The translations under genes were made by a program, and so were the position numbers. Below, one piece after another: positions 20,969 through 30,406 of a DNA stretch of 64,000 bases (position 1 is its first letter; every line of letters starts with the position of its first letter). The notes under the pieces are model-generated. The model searched no databases. It was given only the letters and a program-made list of their open reading frames with translations, and was not told the origin of the DNA. The DNA comes from Nannochloropsis oceanica (lineage: Eukaryota > Sar > Eustigmatophyceae > Eustigmatales > Monodopsidaceae), in the NCBI GenBank assembly GCA_004519485.1, contig CP038118.1:372001-436000 (forward strand). Reading direction: 5' to 3'.

Positions 20969-21819
20969 ATTCTGCTGGTGGTCCCACCCTTCTTCCCTCT
21001 TGCCGCCTTGACTAACAGCGCATGTCCCTCCGCCCTCGTTTCTGTCAGGCCCATTATGCTGACACGCAGTAACCCACCATACTCCTCCTGCAAGAAACCA
21101 TCGTGTAAAATAGCGACTTCGTTCTTGTCTTTCCCCAGTTGCCAGTGCCCCGCGGAACGAGGAGGGTCATTGTACGCTTCAAAAGCAAACGGACCCATGA
21201 GAACAGCTTTACTCAAGGAGAAGGGTTGCGATGTGCTAGCTGATGCTCTTGCTATAGCTGCCGGAGTCGACACATTCGAGGAGGTGTTTGATAGAAGAAT
21301 GTCCTCTATAGGGAAGATGGGTTGGTAGAAGGATGTAGTGTTGGCTTCCTGCTGCTGCTTCTGCTGCAGCTGCTGCTGCTCTTGTTGTGCCTGCTGCTGC
21401 ACTTGTTGTGACTGCTGCTGTAGTCGCTTCTCGATATGACTCTGAAGGAAGGATCTATGCTCCCCTGTCAAGAAGGGGGAGAATGACAACCCTTCGCCCC
21501 CGCCGCCAAGGAAGCTGCTTCTCTCCTCCATCCCACCGCCTGGGAAAGATTGCTCCCGTCGTGGGTCCTTGGGGGCTATGGACATGTATATGCTCCAAGG
21601 GGTTGTGTGTGTGCTCGAGGAACTGCTGCTGCTGCTAAGTGATGACCCTTTCTGTCGCTTGTGCCAGCGTGTCGTCCAAGAGGCACTCGTAACGGGGAGG
21701 GCGAAGGCCTGTCTCCTCCAGGTTATCGCGGCTGCACCCACAGCCCCTAGCAGGAGCAGCCAAAGCACTACCCTTGCAGAGCGCATCTGCCTCCTTCTGT
21801 TGCCTTGATGGGGTGTCAT
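17506..21819 (-). CDS. Large class 3 lipase with N-terminal membrane anchor or signal
   Basis: One open frame of 1437 residues. Residues about 14-34 form a hydrophobic segment, followed by RRQAFALP, which resembles the phenylalanine motif after the signal peptide of stramenopile plastid proteins; ER anchoring is the alternative. A possible C2-like region spans about 200-420. The class 3 lipase core has FRGTEFW at about 625, the nucleophile elbow GHSLGG at 1187-1192 (Ser1189), Asp1245 in NEHDAF and a likely His1347 in EHRYF. About 560 residues separate FRGTEFW from GHSLGG, where family members usually have well under 100; the extra sequence is Ser/Pro-, Gln- and acidic-rich. Such enzymes cleave acyl esters of glycerolipids, including plastid galactolipids or triacylglycerol. 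Whether any of the insert is intronic cannot be decided here; it is open throughout. Confidence 0.85.
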
Positions 21820-23897
21820 GACTGCCGCTGGTGATGGATTTGTGCTATTGGGGCATGATGGCTTGCTTGAGATCAGGAGCCTCCTCGAGTCCGGCAGATT
21901 CCTTTGTACGATTCAATTTTCTGTCTGTGGGGGTGTGGAGTCAGGATAGTAAGCATTAGGCGACCGTGAGTAGGAGCGCATGTGGCCCTGTCACTGGGCA
22001 CATGGACGGGCAGTGGGGCATACAGGGATTCACATGTGAGCCTCGTTTGTTCTGGAAACCATAAGGTTGATCGCTTACACGACCGCAAGGGAGGAGGTAA
22101 CCCTGGGAGAAACCGCCGCGACTTTAGACGAGCACAAGCATCCCACTAGAATCTGTGATGTGAGTCTATATAATGGCGTGAATGGAAAAAAACGCACAGC
22201 GAAACTAAGATAAGAGCCTATGAGTAGTGTCATGGTTGTCCACCAACCGGCCATAATGCGTTACATCACATAACGGGCCATAATGTGTCTGATTGATGTG
22301 TCTGGGTCCTGCGTCCTGCTATCAGTCCAAGCCCGCGTCGCGTCCGAGCCCAGCGTCACTCACTACACTTACTCCAGTGGATGCATGTATGCTCTCTTGT
22401 ACGCGCCCGCAATTTAATGTGGAGGATGCAAACGTCTCAAAATGCGTCCAACGCAGGACGCAAGACAGAAGAGACCACGTCGTCACGCACAACTCGGATC
22501 GACGCTGCGACCATGCGAAATTCGACATCAAAAAATACATCCGGGTACTTTGGGGACTTGGATAGATTCTTGGTGGTGTTGCTTGTTTACAAGGGCTCTC
22601 CGCATTGCTCGGGCGCCTCTGGGATCAATGGCGCTGAAACTCGATGAATGGATGGTTGTGTGGATCTTAACTTGTCCCAATCTTATAATTGATTGTAGAT
22701 CAGGAATATTTTTTTTGAGTCCAAGAGCGGCTCGGCCGGACGAACGAAGGTCAAGGATGTACCCCAAGTGATTTTGAAGCTTGCAGGAGCTTTGAGACCT
22801 CCTCCTTGATATCTTGCCGATCCCCAATATTTTTTTCTGGTTGTCGGTCCACCCCCCCAGAAACTCTTTGATGGTTGTCCAGAACGAACCACCAGATTAA
22901 TACTAGGAGCCAGTGTGTTAAGGAGGTGATGTGAGTACTTTCCGCTCATGCTTAAAGCTTGTAGATGGGTGGCAAACACTTTAGGGAGGAAACGAATTTG
23001 ATATTGCTGGACATGAAGTTGTCTCAGTGCCAGGGGCTGAAAAGAGGCGACTTTGTCAAAGTAGGCACACGATTAGACAGATAATCTTTAAAGAGAACAG
23101 CCGTCTATGGGCAATTATTTTGAGTGCAGTCCACTTATCCTTGGCGCGAAGATGCGAGAGCCATGGGTCCAAGCAAGGATTATATCTGTATCATCAAAAT
23201 CACTAGTAGTCTTGATACAAATACTGTACTAATTTCAATTAATAGCCTCAATTTCTTCATATCTGGAGCATGCAGTTCACTTGTGTCTCTTCCTTCTCTT
23301 CCTTGACTTGTCCTCGGACACTTTGGTCAACCGCTTGTTCCTCGCGAATTTCTCGATAGGATGGGGGAAGACAACCTTGGTGGTTCGTGATAAATATCAG
23401 GCGTCCTTGGGATTCGGCCATTTTATGCGCTTGCAAAAGTCCGGCTGCAAATGCCAAAATTGTTCTCGCGTTGGAAATGTAAACGGGGCTTTGACATGTG
23501 GGACAAAGTTTCGATGCTTTAGTCACATGCCCGAGAAGAGGCGGAATGGGGGAAAGTGATGCGTTTATTGATATGAGGATTGGGGGAAGTGATGCTTCAT
23601 TGATATTGAGAGAAAAGAGCACTTAGTGCAACGTGAGACGATAATAAGGCGATCAACAATGATGATATTCTCTCTTTTAAAAATAAATGAAGTCAAAAGA
23701 AAAAGCACCCTCAACACACATGAAAGAAAAGAACAAAAATTGTTATGATCCCACCTCACACAAAACCACGACAGCATTCTGCCTTTCCAATCCGTCTTCT
23801 TCGTCTTAAACCCTCCCCGCTTTTCACCCTCCTCTGTACAAACCCATCCTCCTCCTTTCCCCCTCCTCCTCCTCTCTCACTTGTTCCCTCCCCTTCC
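21820..23897. other. 2-kb gene-poor region
   Basis: Lies between the lipase start and the RPB6 stop. It should include the lipase promoter. Only short ORFs of unconvincing composition are present. A minus-strand frame at 23257-23622 has a CPTCQSP pair of cysteines but no recognisable family. No RNA gene or element end was found. Confidence 0.4.
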
Positions 23898-24356
23898 TTA
23901 CATCTCCAAACCCGGAATCTCCAGCTCCTCAATCCGCCAGTCCTCATGGCTCCCATCGGGCAGATATCGACGAATAATTATTGGAATTTTACGAGCCCGC
24001 AGTTCCAACATGGCGATTTTCAGAGGGTCTGTCTCACTCCCAGGCTTAACCATGATGGGGGCATTCATACTGATCTGTAACGCGCGTGTCCCCAAGATGC
24101 GCGCACGTTCGTACTTGGTCAAAAAGCGGGTGGTCACCCTGGTCTTATTTGCTTTGCTGGAGTTGACTCCATCGCTGGGGAGAATGTCCACGGGCTCCCC
24201 GTCTCGGCCCAGCGGCGCGGCACCATCTTGCACTCCCCCGCCTCCTATCTCTTCCTCGTCCTCATCTTGGTCCAGGGGCTCCTCCTCACCCATAAAATCG
24301 TCCTCTTCGTCGTCCATAAGGTTGTCGTAAAGTGCGTCCGCTTCATTGTCACTCAT
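23898..24356 (-). CDS. RPB6: RNA polymerase subunit RPB6/RPABC2
   Basis: 152 residues, the usual size for this subunit shared by RNA polymerases I, II and III. The N-terminal half is acidic (about 1-65). The conserved C-terminal domain follows, with [15 protein letters not shown] at about 80-94 and [16 protein letters not shown] near 125, ending in an acidic tail. RPB6 stabilises the polymerase clamp and assembly and is the counterpart of bacterial omega. It is single-exon with an ATG at 24356 and lies head-to-head with the DOT1-like gene, about 490 bp apart. Confidence 0.96.
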   Translation of the reverse strand: MSDNEADALYDNLMDDEEDDFMGEEEPLDQDEDEEEIGGGGVQDGAAPLGRDGEPVDILPSDGVNSSKANKTRVTTRFLTKYERARILGTRALQISMNAPIMVKPGSETDPLKIAMLELRARKIPIIIRRYLPDGSHEDWRIEELEIPGLEM

Positions 24357-24849
24357 TGTTGCCGCTCGATGTGTTCCTGGGCGTGACCTGTGCGTGAGGC
24401 GTAAAAGACGAAAGGGGGAAGGTCACTTGTGACATTGATTGTGGTGCACTCTCCAGGACGGAAGGACTTTTACAGGCAAGTGCGGAGGCAGGCCGACAAT
24501 GTATCGTGTAGAGCATCGCACCTCCATGGACAGGATACTAAGGTCTCATCACTTGAGCCATTTCGGGGCTTCTGCGGCTTCTATAGATGCTGCCGACCTC
24601 CCCTAACCCCCATCCAATGCCAATGCGACACACGATGCGCGCCTTTCATCCACATGTCATGAGCACGCAAAGAAGAGCCCATGCTACAAACACAAGGGAT
24701 ATGATAATCTGTCACCGAGATCCTGAGCGCAAAGAAGTTTCATTGCCTTAATCGCCACGTGTAGTTTCCATCCACCGCACACCCCATCGATACGTCCCCC
24801 ACAATTCCACCACAACCACAATCAGTCAAACAGCCACAGCAGCAGCACC
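24357..24849. promoter_or_regulatory. Divergent promoter between RPB6 and the DOT1-like gene
   Basis: 493 bp between two divergent start codons. It contains a CACGTG-like core (gccacgtgta near 24760). No TATA box stands out. Shared control of the two genes is possible but not shown. Confidence 0.4.
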
Positions 24850-26022
24850 ATGCCTTCTTCACTATCAGAGCCTGCGAAATCAGGACCCGTGCACGCAGCA
24901 GCAGAACTAAGTTCCACCAATCCTACACTAACACAAGTAACATCAGTAACATCAGTACAAGCAGCCTCGACCCCTACCCAAGCCCGCAGCCTCCTCCTCA
25001 GCCCCAGGCAAAGGGCCCTCCTCGAGGCAAGCAACGAGCCAGACCTGGACACCTTTTCTCTATCATTATTGTCACACAAGATAAGAAGCGACAGCTGCAG
25101 CGTGCACTTGGACCTCGCCACCATCCTTGCTAGCGAAAAAGTGTACAAGGATGTAGTCGCCACCGCCTACCCTTGCAGTGTCGGTAAGGCCCTGAGTCAA
25201 GAAGACCGCGATGAGAGCATTCGCGCGACCGAGGGGAGTCTAACATACGGGGAAATACCTTTTCGCTCCATGGCTTTCATACTTGAAAAGATCCGGCAAG
25301 ATTACGGGAGGCCCCGCGCAGCAGCAGGCAAGCGCGAGGGTGCTGATCAGGGGGAGGAGGAGGAGGAGATGGAGGAAGAGGAGATGGAAGAGGACGAAAA
25401 TAAGGAAAGGAGGGATGAGATTATCCACAGCGTAATGCAGGAGCCAGGTAAGGATGTGCTCTATGACATTGGGTCCGGCACAGGGAAACCTTGCTTTGCA
25501 GCTGCTGCTCTGTTCCCTTTCCGCAAGGTGGTGGGGATCGAGCTCCTGGACAAATTGCATGAAGCAGCTATGAAAATACGGAAGAAGTGGGAGATGGAAG
25601 CAGTTTCGGCATTGGTGGAGGCTCGGAAAGGAGGGGAGGGAGGAGAGGCAAGCATAATGACGACAACGCAGCTAGAATTCTTACACGGAGATTTCAGAGA
25701 TGTGAGTCTGTGTGATTGGCCGTCGGAAGCCGATATTTGTGTGGCAAACAGCACCTGTTTTTCTCCTTTACTGATGAGGGACCTGGCGGAGTTGGCGGCA
25801 GGGATGAAGGAAGGGAGTGTGTTTGTGACATTGACCCGGAGGCTGCCCTCAGAGGAGCACTGGGAAGTGGTGGATGACACCCTGATGGTCATGTCGTGGG
25901 GGGGGGCTACTGTGTACACGCAGAGGAAGAAGACCCCGCCTGCTTTCGTCAACCGTTTTGCTGGTGTAAAGGCGACAGAGCTATCGAGAGGGCGAAGAAG
26001 AACAACTCAAAAAAGCGAATAA
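24850..26022 (+). CDS. DOT1-like lysine methyltransferase domain protein
   Basis: 390 residues from an ATG in caccATG context. After a Ser/Thr/Ala-rich N-terminus and an acidic stretch (about 170-190), the Rossmann methyltransferase core starts with the S-adenosylmethionine loop DIGSGTGK (206-213). It continues with VVGIELLD, whose Glu should hold the ribose, an acidic HGDFRD, and VANSTCF, which sits where DOT1 has its VNNFxF motif. DOT1 enzymes methylate histone H3 on Lys79 in the nucleosome core. The small size and lack of long flanks resemble protist DOT1-type proteins; a non-histone substrate is possible. It is convergent with PAF1, with 227 bp between stop codons. Confidence 0.72.
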   Translation: MPSSLSEPAKSGPVHAAAELSSTNPTLTQVTSVTSVQAASTPTQARSLLLSPRQRALLEASNEPDLDTFSLSLLSHKIRSDSCSVHLDLATILASEKVYKDVVATAYPCSVGKALSQEDRDESIRATEGSLTYGEIPFRSMAFILEKIRQDYGRPRAAAGKREGADQGEEEEEMEEEEMEEDENKERRDEIIHSVMQEPGKDVLYDIGSGTGKPCFAAAALFPFRKVVGIELLDKLHEAAMKIRKKWEMEAVSALVEARKGGEGGEASIMTTTQLEFLHGDFRDVSLCDWPSEADICVANSTCFSPLLMRDLAELAAGMKEGSVFVTLTRRLPSEEHWEVVDDTLMVMSWGGATVYTQRKKTPPAFVNRFAGVKATELSRGRRRTTQKSE

Positions 26023-26249
26023 GAACGTAGGGATGGATGCGCAAAGAAACATAAAGAGATAAGACTGGAAACTATTTGACATAAACATGAGCGAAAATGC
26101 AATTATTTGTTTGTCCTCTCTAAATTCTTGATTTTGTCGCCTTATCCCCATCATCCTCTCTCTCTTCCATGTCATAAGCTACTTAGAAAAATCTCCTCAT
26201 TTGCAACCCGGTCCGCTAGTCTTCCTCCCCTCCTTCCCTCCACCTCCCT

Positions 26250-27732
26250 TCACTTCAAGTATTCGACCGCCTCCTCCTCTTCCAACCCCGCCTTCATCAA
26301 CTTCATCACCCTTCCCATCGCCTCTTCCTCCCCCAGCGGCCGATGAACCAATTGCACCCCTCTCGCCGGCTTCCCTGACGCTGCCCTATCCACTTTCTTA
26401 ACCTTCACGTTCGCCACAGTCGGACACATAGACACCACACCCGTCTCCGGCTGTACCAATAATAACAGATACTGCTGCTGCTGCTGATCACCCTCAACAG
26501 GTGCTGCTTCTCCTCCTCCTCCGTCTGTCCTAGTGACCTCCAACTGATAATACCGCGCAGGTTCAAAGGCCTTGCTCACCACCCCCCCTCCAACTCTCGC
26601 CGCCTCTGCCGTCACATGCCCCCTGCCGCGCATGTAGCCCGCCTTGACCGTCGTCCCGTGCACTAACCCTTCCTCCCTTCCTCCTTCCAAAACGAACAAG
26701 GGCGCCTCCATGGCCGCCTCCTCCTCCCTCCCTCTCAACTCGTTGCCAAAATGAACCACCACCAGCTCATTCGCCCACTGCTCGAGATCAGGGACTATCT
26801 CCGCGACCCACAGCGGACCCTTTCCTCCCTCCTCCCGTGGCGCCAATCCCTCCCCTCGCCTTGCCTCATCAAAAGTACGCGCGATCGCAGCCTCCCATCC
26901 TTCTTGTCGACTCTCATCGAATACCTCCGCTCCCCCTTGCTCCTCCTCCTCTTCCTCGTCCTCCCCCCCCTCTGCTTTCGGAGGGTTCTTCCTTCTCCCA
27001 TGTCTCCCTCCCTCCCTTTCCTCCTGACAATCGTAAGTCACCGTCGTCTCATACCTCGGCCTCAACATCCACGGCGCTGCCACCTGCCCTGCAGTCGCCA
27101 CCCCTCCCGTATCCTCCTCTCTCTCCCCCCCTGCCTCCCTTCCTGCTTCGCTCCCTGCCTCCTCCCCATCCTCTCCCGCCCTCTTCTGCTTGCCCTTGAA
27201 CAAGTCCCATTCTAGCAATGCCATGTCATCGGGGTGAAGCGAAGGCGGGAGGGAGGAAGCGGGGGGCGGCTGCCACTTCTTCCTGTCGATTGTATCTATT
27301 TCTATCCCAAGGGAGATGTCCGAGTGCAAGGCATATTTGAACTGGGAAGCCAAGGGCACCGAGTCTTTGTAAGAGATTAAATCGCCGAGGTTCGCCAGGC
27401 TGTCGAGAGTGAGGAAGCGGGGCCCGAGGGGAACCTCGGGGAGGGGAACTTGAAATTGCATGTCGACAATAAAGTCGCTCCGTAAAGCGTCCCGCCAGCG
27501 AGCGAGTTGGACGGGTGGGTGTTTGGGAGCGGAGGATGATGGAGGGTGAGCCCGTGAGCGCTTGTCTTTGTAGGCGTGGGGTTCCACGGTTTTGCTGCTG
27601 CTGCTGGCTGTGGCGCTGAGGTGACGGGGGGGTTGCTGACCATGCTGCCCATCGCGGGGACGCTTGCTGCCACTGCTGCTGCTGCTGCTGCTGCTTTTTC
27701 CTGTACCGTTGATAGAGGACAAAGAAGGCTTA
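26250..27732 (-). CDS. PAF1: PAF1 complex subunit Paf1 (5' exon not found)
   Basis: About 490 residues of the RNA polymerase II-associated factor Paf1. The match rests on the region DMQFQVPLPEVPLGPRF, the YKDSVPLASQF segment, the SLGIEIDTID strand and the helix-like LHPDDMALLEWD, in the order of the family. A Glu/Gly-rich insert splits the middle. The frame opens with TTG, not ATG, and a good acceptor (ttcctcccacag) ends at 27733. At least one 5' exon carrying the start must therefore lie upstream of the G-rich tract. Paf1 scaffolds the PAF complex on elongating polymerase II and supports histone H2B ubiquitination and, through it, DOT1 activity. Confidence 0.82.
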
Positions 27733-28488
27733 CTGTGGGAGGAAGGTGAAAGAGGGCGTTGAGATGACGAGGAGCTTAAGCTTGTTCGCGTGCTGCTTGC
27801 AGGAGGAGCTGGACGGAGGGAAGGAGGGGGGGGGGGAGGAAGAGGTGTATGAGGCGGAGGGGGAGGAGGAGGGGGGGGAGGAGGAGGCGGGGGGGGGGGA
27901 GGAGGAGGAGGAGGCGGGGGGGGAGGAGGGGGCGGTGGTGGCGGTGGTGGCGGGGCCTGTGCGTTGGTGGTGTGGTGGGTGGGTAGCGCGGAAACTGTTA
28001 TTATAACGATGGCCCTCTCACTTTTCCCTCCACGTCAAGCAAATGCCACCCACTTAAGCTGAATGCAGACCACTCTTTCCTGTCGTCTGCCCGTTCCTGG
28101 CACTGAAGGGAGGGCATAGAATATCTGTTTGTCAGGCTCCCACCCAAGGATCAAGCATCATCATTACCACCGGCCTCATCCCTCCTCCCCTCCCCTGTCC
28201 TCACATACCTGTCCGTGCCAAGACATGAAGATGCGCGGCTCTATTCCTTGACACGAGCGATGATTATTTCGCTGCCTGAGTGGGTGCGATGCATGCGATA
28301 AAATAGGGCGTGAGACGTGGGGGCCGGCAATCCGGTGTCCTTCTTTATGATTGCCGTTCTGTTGTCAGTCGATCTCCCCATTCTTCCACGCTTGCTTACG
28401 CAGGCGTATGTTTAAACGCTCTAGCCGACGTCTTTTTTCATACCCTCTTTCCCTCCGTTGACAGGAAGCTTCGGGAGGGAAGGATAAA
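27733..28488. other. G-rich tract and intergenic region 5' of PAF1
   Basis: 27810-27950 is an almost pure purine run on the plus strand with many runs of four or more G, able to form G-quadruplexes or triplex DNA. It sits in or just before the first intron of PAF1. The rest should hold the missing PAF1 exon and the promoter of the gene at 28489; no exon could be fixed. Confidence 0.5.
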
Positions 28489-29449
28489 ATGTGCCGTCGC
28501 GTACTCGACTTTCTTCTCTTGGTGCTCGTGGTATTCAGTAGCACCACATATGCCTTTTTCCCCTCGGCAGCACTATCCTTCACAACCGCACGCACCCGCT
28601 GCTGCGCGACAGCCTCAACGTCATCGTCGTCCACATTATCAAAGCATCTCGACCGTCAGACTGCCTTGCGTTCCTTGTTTGGAGGTATAGCGCTCCCTGC
28701 TCTTGTCGTGTTGTCCCCAAGCATTGGTAGTGGCGTGCCTTCTGTCCTTGCCCAAGACTCGTCTCCTGCCGAGGAGGCTTTGACCCGCGTGATTATTGTA
28801 AAGGACTCGACAGAGCAATTGGTACGGACATCTTGATTATCTTATGCTTGCATATTATTGTAAAAGTGAGCCATGTATTTTCTTCTCTTCCTTTACTTCC
28901 GCCCCCCGCCTTTGCTTGGGCCTCTTTGCTTGCCCTCTCCAACGTGACCCACACGCCAAAATGAAGCCAAGCCTGTCTTAACAACGCACAGATGCAAGCC
29001 GTTCAATCTCAGTCTCATGGTCTTCAATCTCAACTTCCCTCCCTTCCTCTTCCACGCCGCCACTCACCATTCCCCGCCCACAGGAAGATGAGCTCACGAA
29101 CGGCAACAGCTACCCCGACGTTAAGGCCCTAGTCACCTCCCTCCTCCGGAACTATCAGCTCAAGTCCAGCCTGGATAGCGCCCTGGCCCTTCTTCCCTCC
29201 TCCATTTCTCCCAAGACAAAAGAAGACGCGAAACTGCACGCGAAAACCGCCTATGAAAATTTGATTCTTATTTTAGAATATTTTCCCGAAGATCAAAGTG
29301 GGCCCTTGGCGAACAAGACGCTCAAGCCTGAGCAGGTTACCTTCACCATAAAGGCGTTGCAGGCGACTAGGAAAGAATTGCGTGATTACATGGGATTCTT
29401 TGACGAGGGTCTGAGGGAAAAGCTGGCGGAGGGGGTGGCGAGCACGTAG
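28489..29449 (+). CDS. Plastid-targeted, probably thylakoid-lumen protein of four-helix type
   Basis: Two exons, 28489-28821 and 29084-29449, joined in phase 0 to give 232 residues. Residues 5-22 are a signal peptide ending in TYA, followed by FFPSAAL, the aromatic start of a plastid transit peptide. A second hydrophobic stretch (about 64-85, FGGIALPALVVLSP) ending near VLAQ would then direct transfer into the thylakoid lumen. The mature part (about 125 residues) is helical and charged, with LLRNYQLKSSLDSAL and LRDYMGFFDEGLREKL. Size, leader and helix pattern recall PsbQ/Psb31-type extrinsic proteins of photosystem II, but no signature proves it. The intron (262 bp) is not in frame. Confidence 0.65.
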
Positions 29450-30406
29450 GGAGGGAGGCAGACAGGCAGACAGGCAGGGAGGGAAGGAGGGGAATTTATA
29501 GAACCTGGAATAAAAGACTGTTAGTTTTATTACTATTTCATTGTCTTCTTTCCTTTGTCATTTCTTTTTTTTAAAGATGAGGGAGGCAATGAGTGAGTGA
29601 GGTAGGCTCGTGATTTTTTTGAGTGTTTGCGAGAAACGGGTCGCATAAAATGTTTATGTATAATATTTCCTATGTCATCTCTTCCCCATTCCTTCCCACT
29701 CCTGTCTTCTTCCTTGTAACCAATACTCCCTCACTCCTGTTACTCCGCTACTGCTGCTGCTCCTGCTGCTGGACTTCTTTTTGCATCATTCTTCCTCCCC
29801 CTGCACTCCCTTTTTCTGGGCACGCACGCCTGTTCTTTCGCTTATCATTCTTGCTTTTCTTCACCACCCTTCATCTTCTCATATTGTTCTATTTTTCCAT
29901 CTTCTCTTATCGTTTTAATTCCTCTTCAATACACTTGTTTTTTCTTCTTCCATGTCTTTTTGTTTCTTTTTTTAGAGGTGGGGAGGATAATCTGCTTTGA
30001 TTCTCTTGATCATTTTCTTGAGCCTTGATAACTTCTTCTTATCCCACTTCTTTATAGAGAAGCCGTCATTGTCGTCATTTTCATCTTCATCCTCGTCATA
30101 ACTTTGGTTGCGATTATCCACAGAGAAGGAGAGGGAATGGGAACACGCGGGAGGAGTACGTATACATCTCTTTTAACAGGGAGGTTCAATACCCGGCCCC
30201 TCGCCTTCTCACGCCCACCACGCTGCAGAGATCGCTGCCACTGTGCGCCAGCTAGTGCTGCTTCCCTCCTCCATCTCATTTCTTCCTTCAAGCAGACTAA
30301 ACGACCCACCCTCATTCTTACCACCCCTCCATCCTCATCCACATTTTTTATATGAACACACCCCTCCTCCCTCCCTCCCTCCATTCCTCCCTTCCTTCCT
30401 GCATCC
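29450..30406. other. Intergenic, convergent 3' ends
   Basis: T-rich on the plus strand with several polyadenylation-like AT stretches. It lies between the lumenal protein and the canonical dynamin. Nothing else is recognised. Confidence 0.5.

Noticed and set aside
20285-21328. 347-residue plus-strand ORF opposite the lipase
   Set aside because: Composed of Pro/Leu/Ser runs produced by antisense reading of trinucleotide repeats.
23257-23622. Minus-strand ORF with CPTCQSP, possible zinc-binding fragment
   Set aside because: Only one cysteine pair, no second pair or family match, and no supporting exon structure.
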